64,000 bases of DNA from Sulfurospirillum halorespirans DSM 13726 (GTDB lineage: Bacteria; Campylobacterota; Campylobacteria; Campylobacterales; Sulfurospirillaceae). The DNA lies in assembly GCF_001723605.1 (NCBI RefSeq), contig NZ_CP017111.1:930001-994000 (forward strand), read 5' to 3'. A model generated the notes under the pieces. It did no database searches. It was given only the letters and a program-made list of their open reading frames with translations, and had not been told where the DNA came from. The position numbers were made by a program, and so were the translations under genes. Of this stretch, positions 24,284 through 32,726 are shown piece after piece; the first letter of the stretch is position 1, and the number at the start of each line of letters is the position of its first letter.

Positions 24284-25137
24284 TTTTTATCCTTGATAAT
24301 CAAAAAAAGTGCTATAAATATCGTTATCATACCCAGATACATAGTGGGAGTAAATGCTTCATTTAAAAACAACACGCCCAGTATTGACGCACTAATAGGG
24401 ATGAGAAATGTCACCAAAAGCAGTTTGGTAGCACCCACACGCGCTAAGAGTTCAAAATATAAGATATACGCAATCGCTGTTGAAAAAATAGCCAAAAAAA
24501 CCACATGTTTTAGGTGCTCAAATTGCTCTATATTTACCGCATGTATGGCCGTGTGAAAAAACAGATACATGATAAGTGAGCTACATGTAAGCATTCCAAA
24601 AGCTGAGAAAATCGGATCTTTTCCTTTTAAAATTTTACCAAAGATGCCAGCAAAAGCGTACGATATGGGGGCGATTAACGCGATGAGTTTATACACATCA
24701 ACAACCATTTTTTCATGCGGATTCAAAAGAAATACAATACCTAAAAATCCTATAGTGATACCTAGAATTTTCAGTTTCGATAACTTTTCATCTTGGGTGA
24801 GAAGGTGAGCAAAAGATGCCACAAAAATAGGTGTTGTTGCATTAAAAAGTGAAGCCATGGAAGCAGTGATGCCGTTTTGAGCGTAGGTAAACGCTAGGAA
24901 AGGAATAACATTGTTTAAAATTCCCATGACCAAAAAAGAGAGCCAAAGCTTCCAATCAAAATCAAACTTAACGCGTTTGAGTAGCAAAAACCCAAAAAGC
25001 GTCAATGCTGCAAAAAAAACTCTGAAAAAAACAATCTGCTCATACGAAAAAAAGAGCAATGATTTGGCAATAAAATAAAAAGACGCTCCCCACAATAGCG
25101 AGAGAATGAGAAGTAAATTGAAGTTTTTAAGTTCCAT
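24280..25137 (-). CDS. EamA/DMT-family transporter
   Basis: The protein has 285 residues and ten predicted helices in two EamA repeats (LILSLLWGASFYFIAKSLL; ALIAPISYAFAGIFGKIL; GATKLLLVTFLIPISASILG). The start is set at the ATG at 25137 (MELKNFN), which gives a normal length and has AGGG upstream. The frame can be extended to 25311, but the extra residues are not membrane-like and have no ribosome site. Its last 4 bp overlap the Ada/Ogt-type gene, so the two are co-transcribed. The substrate is unknown. Confidence 0.88.
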   Translation of the reverse strand: MELKNFNLLLILSLLWGASFYFIAKSLLFFSYEQIVFFRVFFAALTLFGFLLLKRVKFDFDWKLWLSFLVMGILNNVIPFLAFTYAQNGITASMASLFNATTPIFVASFAHLLTQDEKLSKLKILGITIGFLGIVFLLNPHEKMVVDVYKLIALIAPISYAFAGIFGKILKGKDPIFSAFGMLTCSSLIMYLFFHTAIHAVNIEQFEHLKHVVFLAIFSTAIAYILYFELLARVGATKLLLVTFLIPISASILGVLFLNEAFTPTMYLGMITIFIALFLIIKDKK

Positions 25138-25246
25138 ATTAACCCTTTTTTTAGGGTTAGTGTATAGCAACACTGACACTAAAAACAATCCGAATCTTGC
25201 TGTTACCTTTAGGGTACAAGGCATAAAAATAGGGTGGCTTAGCGCT

Positions 25247-26206
25247 TTACTTTTTGGCAATAACCCATCTGAACTGCTGTTCGGTAACCACGGAGCCCCA
25301 TTGGTTCCCATTTTCTTCTTTTATAAGCTCAAAGCCAAATGACTCATAAAGCTTTCGTGCTGCATGTAAGCCTTTAAATGTCCAAAGCTCTATCGCATCA
25401 AACCCTGATTTTTCACAAAATATGACTGCCTCGTGAAGCAGTTGGCGCCCAATCCCTTGACCTTGACATTTTTCATCCATGATAAACCATCGCAAGTGCG
25501 CGTTGTTGTCTCCTAAATCTTCGCCATCAATTGCAATTGAACCCACAATGGTGTCATTGTACCGTGCCATCCAAAGATTATTGCGAGGGTTGTTTAGACG
25601 ACTGACAAATTCAGCCATTCCCATAGCGACTTTACTTTCAAAAAATTGTCCAAAATGGGAAGAGTGCGCGTAAAAAGTAGCGTGCATTTCAGTGACTCTG
25701 CCCACAACACCAGGACGATACCCTGAGTCTAGTGTGATTGCATTGAGCGTTGTGTTTGGGGTGGTTAAACGACATCCTTGCAAAGCCTCTGCGTAGGTGC
25801 AAAGCCCTTGTACAACGGCTTGCTGTTGCGAAACATCTAAATGTTCCATGGCAGTTTTAACTTGTTTTTGCCCGTACAAATGTATGGCTTCAACCGTTTT
25901 TTCACCTTGTTTTGTTAATAACAGATTTTTAATACGACCATCTTTGGGATCAGTATTTTCTATCACTTCGCCCGTTTTAATGAGTTTGTTGACCATTCTG
26001 CTAACACTTGATTTTTCCAAGCTGAGTGTATGCACAAGTTGCAACGCTGTCATAGCGCCTTGTTTTTCAATTTCTAACAATGCGTGAACGGCGGATGGGG
26101 AGTAGTTGGTCCCAGCCAAAGTCTTTTCCATGAACCCGAGTTCTCTTACCATGTGCCGTGAAGCCGTACGAATCTGGTTTATCGTAGAGGATGGATCTGT
26201 ATTCAT
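25247..26206 (-). CDS. MarR-family regulator fused to GNAT acetyltransferase
   Basis: The 319-residue protein has two parts. Residues 1-145 are a MarR winged-helix domain (TALQLVHTLSLEKSSVSRMVNKLIKTGEVIENTDPKDGRIK). Residues 155-319 are a GNAT acetyltransferase (LRWFIMDEKCQGQGIGRQLLHEAV, acetyl-CoA loop QGQGIGR). MarR-GNAT fusions are a known bacterial architecture; the acetylated substrate is unknown. A 23-bp operator-like palindrome lies directly upstream of the start, consistent with autoregulation. The gap to the downstream transporter is 109 bp and shows no terminator. Confidence 0.92.
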   Translation of the reverse strand: MNTDPSSTINQIRTASRHMVRELGFMEKTLAGTNYSPSAVHALLEIEKQGAMTALQLVHTLSLEKSSVSRMVNKLIKTGEVIENTDPKDGRIKNLLLTKQGEKTVEAIHLYGQKQVKTAMEHLDVSQQQAVVQGLCTYAEALQGCRLTTPNTTLNAITLDSGYRPGVVGRVTEMHATFYAHSSHFGQFFESKVAMGMAEFVSRLNNPRNNLWMARYNDTIVGSIAIDGEDLGDNNAHLRWFIMDEKCQGQGIGRQLLHEAVIFCEKSGFDAIELWTFKGLHAARKLYESFGFELIKEENGNQWGSVVTEQQFRWVIAKK

Positions 26207-26228
26207 TTAAAAACCTTGTCCATGAAAT

Positions 26229-26251
26229 AATAGTTGTATAGTACAACTATT
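26229..26251. promoter_or_regulatory. Palindromic operator upstream of MarR-GNAT
   Basis: AATAGTTGTA and TACAACTATT are perfect 10-bp arms separated by TAG, centred 34 bp upstream of the MarR-GNAT start. The arrangement (two half-sites one helical turn apart, containing TTGTA-TACAA) is typical of MarR operators. Confidence 0.75.
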
Positions 26252-26302
26252 GTAAACAAGAGTCAAATGTGTAAATAAAGGAGGCTATTTTTACATGCCC
26301 AT

Positions 26303-26785
26303 TTACAGCACTTTGTGCATCACATACGTATTGACATAACCCAATTTTCCATGCTTATAGGCGTTGGGGATGGTACCGACAATAGCAAAGCCAAGTTTTT
26401 GCCATAATGTGACGGCAACGGTATTGGTCGATACGACAGCATTAAATTGCATGGCGGTGTAGCCAAGGGAACGACCCATTTCTTGGCTGTGTTCACAAAG
26501 AGCGCGCGCTACGCCTTTGCCTCTCGCGTTTGAAGAGACCATATACCCGCAGTTGCAGATGTGTGAACTCGGTCCCATGCCGTTTGCTTTTAGGAAGTAA
26601 CTGCCGAGTATTGTTTCGCCTTCTTTGGCTACAAAACAGACTTGCGGTACTTCACACCATAATGTATAGGCTTCTAGATAGGTCATATGTGGTTCATACG
26701 CATAGGTTTCTTGGGCTTGAATGATCGCCTCAAATTCAGGCCAAAACTGATGAAAATCTTTTTCACAAATCGGAACGATGTTCAT
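26303..26785 (-). CDS. GNAT-family N-acetyltransferase
   Basis: This 160-residue single-domain acetyltransferase has the acetyl-CoA loop block CGYMVSSNARGKGVARALCEHSQE and a C-terminal NTVAVTLWQKLGFAIVGTIPNAYKH, common in GNATs acting on small molecules or amino acids. The Shine-Dalgarno sequence AAGGA is formed by the last bases of a TTTACATGTAAA copy plus GGA. The substrate is unknown. It is transcribed in the same direction as AlaX upstream but separated from it by only 29 bp, so the two may be co-expressed. Confidence 0.9.
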   Translation of the reverse strand: MNIVPICEKDFHQFWPEFEAIIQAQETYAYEPHMTYLEAYTLWCEVPQVCFVAKEGETILGSYFLKANGMGPSSHICNCGYMVSSNARGKGVARALCEHSQEMGRSLGYTAMQFNAVVSTNTVAVTLWQKLGFAIVGTIPNAYKHGKLGYVNTYVMHKVL

Positions 26786-26814
26786 AAAATTCCTTTACAT
26801 GTAAATACGAATAG

Positions 26815-27456
26815 CTAGTTATCCAAATAAATTTCAATTCTCTCTTTGCCTTTGCCAATATTCTTTCGTTTTAAGGAGAGTTGACCCACTTCGCCTGTGT
26901 GTTTTAAGTGTGTTCCTCCACAAGGAACCTCTGCGAAACCGTCGATTTTCCAGTAGCGTCTTTGATTTGCAATGTCGCTGTAGTCACTTTTGATGGGTAG
27001 GTTTTTCTCGATTAATTCAGCTGCTTTGAGAAGAAGTAAGGGAAACAAGGTGCTGATGTTTTCATGCCAAAAAAAATCAATTCGAGCTTTATCTTGGGCG
27101 ATGTGTGCACCAATTTTTTCCACAGAACCTAGCTCTTGATAGAGGAGTTCCAGGATTAATTCCGCGGCAAAATGGTGTTGCATCAGGCTATAACGCCTTT
27201 GCCAGTCGATCTTGACCATTACTTCTTGACCTATGTGAAGATTATGTTCGCTTGGCATGGTGTAGCGGATATTGGTGCCTTCTTTTGTAGCTTCTAAGAC
27301 TTCAATGCCACCAATGGTTCCAAAATCGCTCTCTTGTCCGCCTGAAAATGCGTAAAAAATGGTTTGATCTAAGTAAATACAATCACCCTCAACCGATTCA
27401 ATTTTTGCTTGAATTTCGCTCAAATAGGGGTCATTCCAAAAAAGTTTTTGTAGCAT
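26815..27456 (-). CDS. AlaX-like alanyl-tRNA editing hydrolase
   Basis: The protein has 213 residues from the ATG at 27456, which has GGAG eight bases upstream; an in-frame ATG four codons earlier has none. It is related to the editing domain of alanyl-tRNA synthetase. The zinc site is represented by LMQHHFAAEL, a variant of the usual HxxxH, and CGGTHLKHTGEVG. Such proteins hydrolyse Ser-tRNA(Ala) or Gly-tRNA(Ala). It is likely soluble and cytoplasmic. Confidence 0.88.
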   Translation of the reverse strand: MLQKLFWNDPYLSEIQAKIESVEGDCIYLDQTIFYAFSGGQESDFGTIGGIEVLEATKEGTNIRYTMPSEHNLHIGQEVMVKIDWQRRYSLMQHHFAAELILELLYQELGSVEKIGAHIAQDKARIDFFWHENISTLFPLLLLKAAELIEKNLPIKSDYSDIANQRRYWKIDGFAEVPCGGTHLKHTGEVGQLSLKRKNIGKGKERIEIYLDN

Positions 27457-27521
27457 AACGTTCTCCATGGTTTAGTGCATGGGTATTATATAAAAAATCG
27501 AAGGGAAAAAGGATAAGGAAA

Positions 27522-27565
27522 GAGGCTACTTTTTAGCTTTACATGTAAAGACAAAAAGTAGCCTC
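27522..27565. terminator. Long hairpin with the genomic palindrome in its loop
   Basis: GAGGCTACTTTTT (27522-27534) and AAAAAGTAGCCTC (27553-27565) form a perfect 13-bp stem. The loop contains a TTTACATGTAAA copy (27538-27549). GGGGCTACTTTTTAACTTG appears again near 27753, so the arm sequence is partly repeated. It could act as a terminator in either direction. It is not downstream of an intact gene on the plus strand; on the minus strand it lies between the hypothetical gene at 27795 and AlaX. Confidence 0.65.
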
Positions 27566-27568
27566 GTC

Positions 27569-27745
27569 ACTTTCTTTTCCAAAGCTATCAATGACGATCA
27601 ACCGTTTATCGGAGAAGGCATTTTACGCAAATTTTTGAAAGAGACCTACTATGAGCACATACTTCCACCCAAAAGCGAAGAAAGTGAACAGGAGTCCTCT
27701 TTTATGGAGCATATCGAGAAGATTAAAGAGTGGATTTTGAGATGA
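27569..27745 (+). pseudogene. C-terminal fragment of an unidentified protein
   Basis: A coding-like frame without a start codon reads TFFSKAINDDQPFIGEG, then LRKFLKETYYEHILPP, and ends EHIEKIKEWILR at a TGA (27743-27745). Its composition looks like a real protein terminus, with an amphipathic final helix. The upstream part is missing: the frame runs back into the hairpin and stops at 27491. I cannot identify the parent protein. Confidence 0.45.
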
Positions 27746-27794
27746 AGTGAAGGGGCTACTTTTTAACTTGCTGACCCCCTTTTATTCTTTTTGA

Positions 27795-28175
27795 CTAATG
27801 GCACGCAAATGATGCACCTAGATGAATTACATGGGCATAGGTCTCTTCACTAAAGCCAGGGTTGTTTTTAATTAATTCTTCTCGAGCTTTTTCATATCGA
27901 ATACTGCTTGCCACTTTTTGATTTGCCATTTCTACTAGGGCATCACCTACTTCGTAGTTACTTGTTAACAACTTTCTGCAGCGTTCAATCCATTCTTGAA
28001 TTTCATTTCGTGATTTAGATTTGAAAATTTGAAAAATATTAATTTGGTTGTTGTTATTTGAATAGGTTTCATTATAATAAAAAACAATATAAATTCCATC
28101 AGAAAGATTGACTGACAGTGCTCTATCAATAGTTTTCTGTTTATATTTATCTTCTAATTCTTTTTGGCTATCCAT
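27795..28175 (-). CDS. Hypothetical protein, 126 residues
   Basis: I place the start at the ATG at 28175 (MDSQKELEDKYKQ), preceded by AAAGGA eight bases upstream. The frame extends to 28274, but that extension includes palindrome-encoded FTCKK and has no ribosome site. The product is charged and probably soluble, with predicted alpha and beta segments (YIVFYYNETYSNNNN; EIQEWIERCRKLL; EELIKNNPGFSEETYAHVIH). No family is recognised. The gene is A+T-rich, with asparagine-rich stretches, and may be recently acquired. Confidence 0.65.
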   Translation of the reverse strand: MDSQKELEDKYKQKTIDRALSVNLSDGIYIVFYYNETYSNNNNQINIFQIFKSKSRNEIQEWIERCRKLLTSNYEVGDALVEMANQKVASSIRYEKAREELIKNNPGFSEETYAHVIHLGASFACH

Positions 28176-28445
28176 CAATTTTTTCCTTTCACAACGAACA
28201 TTCTTGAAATAAAATAGAGGGCTTAACTTTTTAACTTTCTTACATGTAAAGATTTTTCTGCTTATTTTCAACAAATTATTGTAGCAAAAAGAAGGAGGTA
28301 TTTCAATTTTTAATCAAGAGGACAAGCTATTTTTTATCTTTACATGTAAAGAAGATAGGAATGTCCTATCTCACCACTAATCTCAAACCAACCCATACCA
28401 AAGCCTTTATACACTAAACTGCACCACACTACAAAGGCATCATCC

Positions 28446-29540
28446 ATGAATCACGATTTACTCACTCTCCAACCCGACAGGCCGCCAGTTATCACCTCAG
28501 AGATTGAACTGATACATTTCTATCATGACACGAATGTGAAGGCTGCCGTTCAGCAGATGATAGCAGGGACGTATGTTCTGGTGGAAGAGTTGTATAGCAA
28601 TGGTTTAGAGATTTTGGCGGAACTCAAACGAACGCTTTTAGTTTATTACACCGACACAAAATTTCAAGGACAACGCGATTTTCGTAGCGCCTTTAGAGAG
28701 GCATCGCACCGTTTATTAGTGGAAGTCAAAGGTCATAAATTGCTTGTTAAGAAGGCTCCCGTGATTGGTTGGTTGGAGGTGTTATACCCCGAGGTTTCTG
28801 ACTTTTATGTCTCTTTCCCTGAAGTACAGGGCATGAATAGCGCATGGCAGTGGTATAAAAAAGGTATTGAAGTGAAAACCTTAGGCATCACGCTTCACCC
28901 ATTTTACGGCACGTACTTTCCCACACGATTTGACCATTTAACCCTCTTTGATAAATGGTTGAAAAAATACGTTGGCTCAAAAGAGAAGGCGATAGAAATA
29001 GGCGTAGGAAGTGGCATTTTATCGTTTCAACTCATTCAAAATGGTTTTAAAAATATCTTCGCAACCGATACCAATAAAAATGCGATTATCGGTGTTGCGC
29101 AAGAGTGTAAGCGATTGGGTTATGAAGGGAATATAACCCTAAATCATGGTGATTTATTTGAAAATTGCGATGTTAAAGCGGATGTGATTGTTTTTAATCC
29201 GCCTTGGTTACTGGCAAAACATACTTTGGAAGAGGGGCTTGATAAAGCGATTTATTATGAAAAAGAGCTCTTTCCACGATTTTTTGAACAAGCATTAAAG
29301 CACCTTGCACCTGAAGGAAAACTAGTGCTACTCTTCTCAAATCTCGCGCAAGTCATTGATGAAAAAAGCGCTCATCCCATCATAGAAGAGTTACAAAATC
29401 ACAACCGTTTTAGAAAAGAGTTACACCTCAGACGTGATGTGAGCGCTTCATCGAAAAAAACAAAACGCACCGATGCAAGAGAGAATGAAAAAGTCGAATT
29501 GTGGGTTTTAGCGCCAAAAGAGAAGGACGCGTTATCGTAA
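28446..29540 (+). CDS. SAM-dependent methyltransferase with NPPW motif
   Basis: The 364-residue protein has a class I methyltransferase domain at about 180-320: AIEIGVGSGILSFQLIQNGF (SAM loop), DVIVFNPPW (catalytic NPPx motif as in N6-adenine and glutamine methyltransferases) and LKHLAPEGKLVLLFSN. The N-terminal 170 residues are unassigned. The NPPW motif suggests methylation of an amide or ring nitrogen, for example on protein, RNA or DNA. It is not linked to any restriction gene here. A hairpin lies between its stop and the convergent ctaB. Confidence 0.82.
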   Translation: MNHDLLTLQPDRPPVITSEIELIHFYHDTNVKAAVQQMIAGTYVLVEELYSNGLEILAELKRTLLVYYTDTKFQGQRDFRSAFREASHRLLVEVKGHKLLVKKAPVIGWLEVLYPEVSDFYVSFPEVQGMNSAWQWYKKGIEVKTLGITLHPFYGTYFPTRFDHLTLFDKWLKKYVGSKEKAIEIGVGSGILSFQLIQNGFKNIFATDTNKNAIIGVAQECKRLGYEGNITLNHGDLFENCDVKADVIVFNPPWLLAKHTLEEGLDKAIYYEKELFPRFFEQALKHLAPEGKLVLLFSNLAQVIDEKSAHPIIEELQNHNRFRKELHLRRDVSASSKKTKRTDARENEKVELWVLAPKEKDALS

Positions 29541-29564
29541 AAGTGTGTGGATGGTTTCGTTTTT

Positions 29565-29588
29565 GGCTTTACATGTAAACGTAAAGCC
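29565..29588. terminator. Hairpin between convergent methyltransferase and ctaB genes
   Basis: GGCTTTAC (29565-29572) pairs with GTAAAGCC (29581-29588), followed by CTTTTACGTTT on the plus strand. One arm is part of the TTTACATGTAAA copy at 29568. It probably ends transcription from 28446-29540. Confidence 0.6.
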
Positions 29589-29617
29589 CTTTTACGTTTA
29601 CATGCGAAAGAGGCTTT

Positions 29618-30466
29618 TTATATTCCGTCTATACTTAGCAGTATGACAGTCGCCAACAAGAAAAAATTGATCTTATGAAAAAGGGCACCTGCGTGGCTTG
29701 GCGTAAGCGGTTCAGAGAGAATTTTTGTTCCGAAAAAGACTGCCGTTAGATCCAATCCTACTAACAATGCAATAACCATTGGATTATGCACACGAAAAAT
29801 CAGCATAGCAAAAATACCGCAAAGAATCGTAAATGTCCACCATACAAAAAGCACCCGACGAAATGCTTCATCACCCAATACTTCACTAGCAGTAGGAAAT
29901 CCTCCTCTTTTGTAGTCTTCATCATGCTTCGCCATCAACAGCCAAAAATGAGGTACCTGCCAGACAAAGAAAAGCAATCCAAGTGCTAGAAATTCTGGTT
30001 CTGCCAGACTGCGTCCAGCTGCCAACCAACCGATAGCGGGAGGAATGACGCCTAAAAGTCCTCCTGGAACGACGGTAAAAGCCGAATGAGGTTTAAGATA
30101 GGTATAAAGACCGTTATACCACAAAGGCACGAAAAGAAAGAGGATCAAGCCTGAATTTCCGAGTTCGCTGTGGATTAAAAGCATCGCCACTACGATCAAA
30201 ACGATCGAGAGAAGCAAAACGTTAGAAGGCGTGATACGCCCAGAAGGTATAGGGCGTCGTTTGGTACGTGCCATTTTGGCATCACTTTCTCTTTCTTGGT
30301 ATTGATTGAGCGCTGATACCCCTAAAGCAAGGAGCAAGACCGCAAGGACAGACCCTGCCATCTGCATGACATTTTCACCTCGTACCAGTATAAAGGTGAG
30401 CACTGCTGAGAGTGTTACGGCTGCTGAGAGGCGAAATTTGGTTACCTCAAAAAATAAGCGGATCAT
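29618..30466 (-). CDS. ctaB: Protohaem IX farnesyltransferase (haem O synthase)
   Basis: This 282-residue UbiA-family membrane protein has nine predicted helices. The prenyl-diphosphate-binding motif NQYQERESD is followed by KMARTKRRPIPSGRI, and a second aspartate-containing loop AKHDEDYKRGGFP is present. It adds a farnesyl tail to haem b to make haem O, the precursor of the haem A needed by aa3-type oxidases. It is the last gene of the oxidase operon and overlaps coxB by 4 bp. A haem A synthase (ctaA) is not seen in the window, so haem A production must depend on a gene elsewhere, or the enzyme uses haem O. Confidence 0.93.
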   Translation of the reverse strand: MIRLFFEVTKFRLSAAVTLSAVLTFILVRGENVMQMAGSVLAVLLLALGVSALNQYQERESDAKMARTKRRPIPSGRITPSNVLLLSIVLIVVAMLLIHSELGNSGLILFLFVPLWYNGLYTYLKPHSAFTVVPGGLLGVIPPAIGWLAAGRSLAEPEFLALGLLFFVWQVPHFWLLMAKHDEDYKRGGFPTASEVLGDEAFRRVLFVWWTFTILCGIFAMLIFRVHNPMVIALLVGLDLTAVFFGTKILSEPLTPSHAGALFHKINFFLLATVILLSIDGI

Positions 30467-31794
30467 TGGATCTCTTTAATATAGTTTACAAGTGCATCTA
30501 TCTCAGCTTGCGTGAGCGTCTTTCCAAAAGAGGGCATCATGTTTGCAGAAAAGCCTTCCACCACATCGGCATTTGGATCGTGAATAGATGTGTGCAGATA
30601 CGCTTCATCCGCCTTCACTTCCCGTTCTTTTCCATCTGTAAGGACTTTTCGGACACTCATATAAATGCCTTTAAGGCTTGGTCCTATCTTTTTAGTCCCA
30701 TCAAGGCTATGGCAGGCGATGCAACCTTTACTCTTAAATAAGGCAGTGCCATCTGGCTTACTTGGCGCAACTGCTTGTTGTTCTGTTTTGACAACCTCTT
30801 CGACGACGGGTTTGACTTCTTCATGACCCGTAACGGGTGTTGTATCGTTTTGCTGTTTCATAAACTCTATGAGAGATTCCATCTGGTCTTTGTCTATCTG
30901 GTCTGAAAGATTTGGCATGATCCCACTTTGGAACCCTTGAGCGACATCTTTATCAGGCGTGCGAATGGATGAGCGAATATACTCATCATCGGCAATCACT
31001 TCGCGTAGTTTTCCCTCTGTCAGTACTTTGATCTTTGCGCCGTACATGCCTTTAAACGAAGGTCCTACGCTCTCTGAGCCGTCTAAACTATGGCATGAAA
31101 CGCATCCGAGTGTCTTATATACCTCTTCGCCTTTTCCTTTGGGTTCCTCTGTGTCGTGAGGACTAAGTTTTCCACTGGCGTACCAGGTATCAAAAGCTGT
31201 TTTATCCATCACTTCTAGCTTCGTCAGCATCATCGCGTGTCCGACACCACAATACTCTGCACATTCGATGTCATAGCTCCCTATGGCGGTCGCATTAAAC
31301 CATAAATGAGTTATTCTGCCTGGTACTACATCTTCTTTGACGCGAAAAGCTGGAACAAAAAAACTGTGCAATACGTCGTTCTCAAGTGAAGCAAGACGTA
31401 GTTGAATGTTCTCTCCAATAGGAACATAGAGTTCCGCCGTTCTTTTACCGTTAGGGTAGGTAAATGTCCACGACCACCGTTTCCCCAACACATCCACCGT
31501 AAACGCATCCTTGGGCATCGTCCGTAACTCTCTAAAAGAGGTATATCCGTAATAGAAAATGATGAACAACAAGATCGTCGGAATAACCGTCCAAGCTATC
31601 TCAAGCGGCAGATAATGCCTGATGTTTCGTATCTCTTCGGGCTTGACTCGGCTGTGATGGTAACGAATAATAAAAAAGACCATGAGTCCCACGACCAACA
31701 CAAACATTGCCGCAGAAATGCCTGTAGAAATCCAAAACGCCTGATCCACATCATCCGCGAAGGTAGAAGCATGCTTGTTAAATCCTTCCAACAT
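30463..31794 (-). CDS. coxB: Cytochrome c oxidase subunit II with two fused cytochrome c domains
   Basis: This 443-residue caa3-type subunit II has two N-terminal membrane helices (about 22-43 and 64-84) and a cupredoxin domain. The CuA ligands H143, C178, C182, H186 and M189 (CAEYCGVGHAMM) are present. Two cytochrome c domains follow, with CVSCH (231-235) and CIACH (358-362), each followed by a GPS.KG(M/I)Y and a MP Met-ligand motif. Most caa3 enzymes carry one such domain; two tandem, related domains suggest an internal duplication. It accepts electrons from soluble or bc1-linked cytochrome c. The operon order on the minus strand is SCO, coxA, coxC, coxD, coxB, ctaB. Confidence 0.95.
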   Translation of the reverse strand: MLEGFNKHASTFADDVDQAFWISTGISAAMFVLVVGLMVFFIIRYHHSRVKPEEIRNIRHYLPLEIAWTVIPTILLFIIFYYGYTSFRELRTMPKDAFTVDVLGKRWSWTFTYPNGKRTAELYVPIGENIQLRLASLENDVLHSFFVPAFRVKEDVVPGRITHLWFNATAIGSYDIECAEYCGVGHAMMLTKLEVMDKTAFDTWYASGKLSPHDTEEPKGKGEEVYKTLGCVSCHSLDGSESVGPSFKGMYGAKIKVLTEGKLREVIADDEYIRSSIRTPDKDVAQGFQSGIMPNLSDQIDKDQMESLIEFMKQQNDTTPVTGHEEVKPVVEEVVKTEQQAVAPSKPDGTALFKSKGCIACHSLDGTKKIGPSLKGIYMSVRKVLTDGKEREVKADEAYLHTSIHDPNADVVEGFSANMMPSFGKTLTQAEIDALVNYIKEIQ

Positions 31795-31804
31795 AGGGAC
31801 TCCT

Positions 31805-32077
31805 TTACGAATGTGCCACGTCGATACCGACGATCACAAAAAAAATAAGCATGATGATCAAAGCCATCACGATATAGCCTTTTAAATAGGCGTTTTCACT
31901 ACGCAAATGCATGTAAAATGCACTGACAAGCCCTATCTTTATAATACTTATCCCTAACTGTACACCCGCTGTATTTCCCGGTGTCAGATGATACAATGTG
32001 GGCTGTATGAACGTGAGCAGGGTCAGTAACAACAGACCTGCCAATACTTTTGTATAAAGAGCAAGAGTGTATGTCAT
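31805..32077 (-). CDS. Cytochrome c oxidase small subunit (subunit IV-like)
   Basis: This 90-residue protein has three membrane helices (VLAGLLLLTLLTFIQP, GISIIKIGLVSAFYMHLR, YIVMALIIMLIFFVIVGI). The KIGLVSAFYMHLR element is typical of the prokaryotic COX4 pro family (CtaF/CoxD-like). It assists assembly or stability of the oxidase. It lies between coxC, one base away, and coxB, 10 bp away. Confidence 0.88.
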   Translation of the reverse strand: MTYTLALYTKVLAGLLLLTLLTFIQPTLYHLTPGNTAGVQLGISIIKIGLVSAFYMHLRSENAYLKGYIVMALIIMLIFFVIVGIDVAHS

Positions 32078-32078
32078 C

Positions 32079-32726
32079 TTAGACTCCTATCATGTAAAGT
32101 AGCGGAAAAAGAACGATCCAGATCAGATGTACAAAATCCCAATACAGAGTGACATTTTTCATAACGATGGTATGTTCAGGATGGATACCGCCCGAGCGCA
32201 TAAGCAGCAACACCCAACTCATAAGCGCTATTCCTATGATTACATGTAACCCGTGAAGTCCTGTCATGACAAAATAAAGACCGAAAAAAAGTATCTCTCC
32301 TGTGTCTTTGGCGTCAAGCAGTTTGGAGCCAGGATAGATACCATGGCTGATATCTACACCCCATTCCGAAGCTTTGATGCCTAAAAATACAATAGCGATG
32401 AAAATCGTCAAACCGACTAACATAGCAGAGAGTTTTAGCTTTCCCTGACGCATCATCAGCGTAGCAACCCCCATCGTATACGTGCTGATCAAGAGTAACA
32501 CCGTATTGGTGCCGCCCAGCCAGATGTTTAAATCTGCGGAGGAGAAAGCAAACATGGCAGTATGTCGGTAGAAATAGATGCCATAAAGTAAAAAAAGTAC
32601 ACCGAACATCATTCCCTCAGTGAGCAAAAAAACCCAAAAGCCAAGTTTATCACCACTGTAATCATCCTTAAAATCAGCTACCGGATAGGACTTGCCCTGC
32701 CTATCATAAGCCATCTCCTGTTCCAT
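32079..32726 (-). CDS. coxC: Cytochrome c oxidase subunit III
   Basis: The 215-residue protein has five predicted membrane helices and the subunit III blocks KLGFWVFLLTEGMMFG, FFGLYFVMTGLHGLHVIIG and TLYWDFVHLIWIVLFPLLY. It has no redox centre and supports proton uptake and stability. The start overlaps the coxA stop by one base. The only palindrome copy within the oxidase operon lies here at 32240, as a 10-bp core. Confidence 0.95.
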   Translation of the reverse strand: MEQEMAYDRQGKSYPVADFKDDYSGDKLGFWVFLLTEGMMFGVLFLLYGIYFYRHTAMFAFSSADLNIWLGGTNTVLLLISTYTMGVATLMMRQGKLKLSAMLVGLTIFIAIVFLGIKASEWGVDISHGIYPGSKLLDAKDTGEILFFGLYFVMTGLHGLHVIIGIALMSWVLLLMRSGGIHPEHTIVMKNVTLYWDFVHLIWIVLFPLLYMIGV

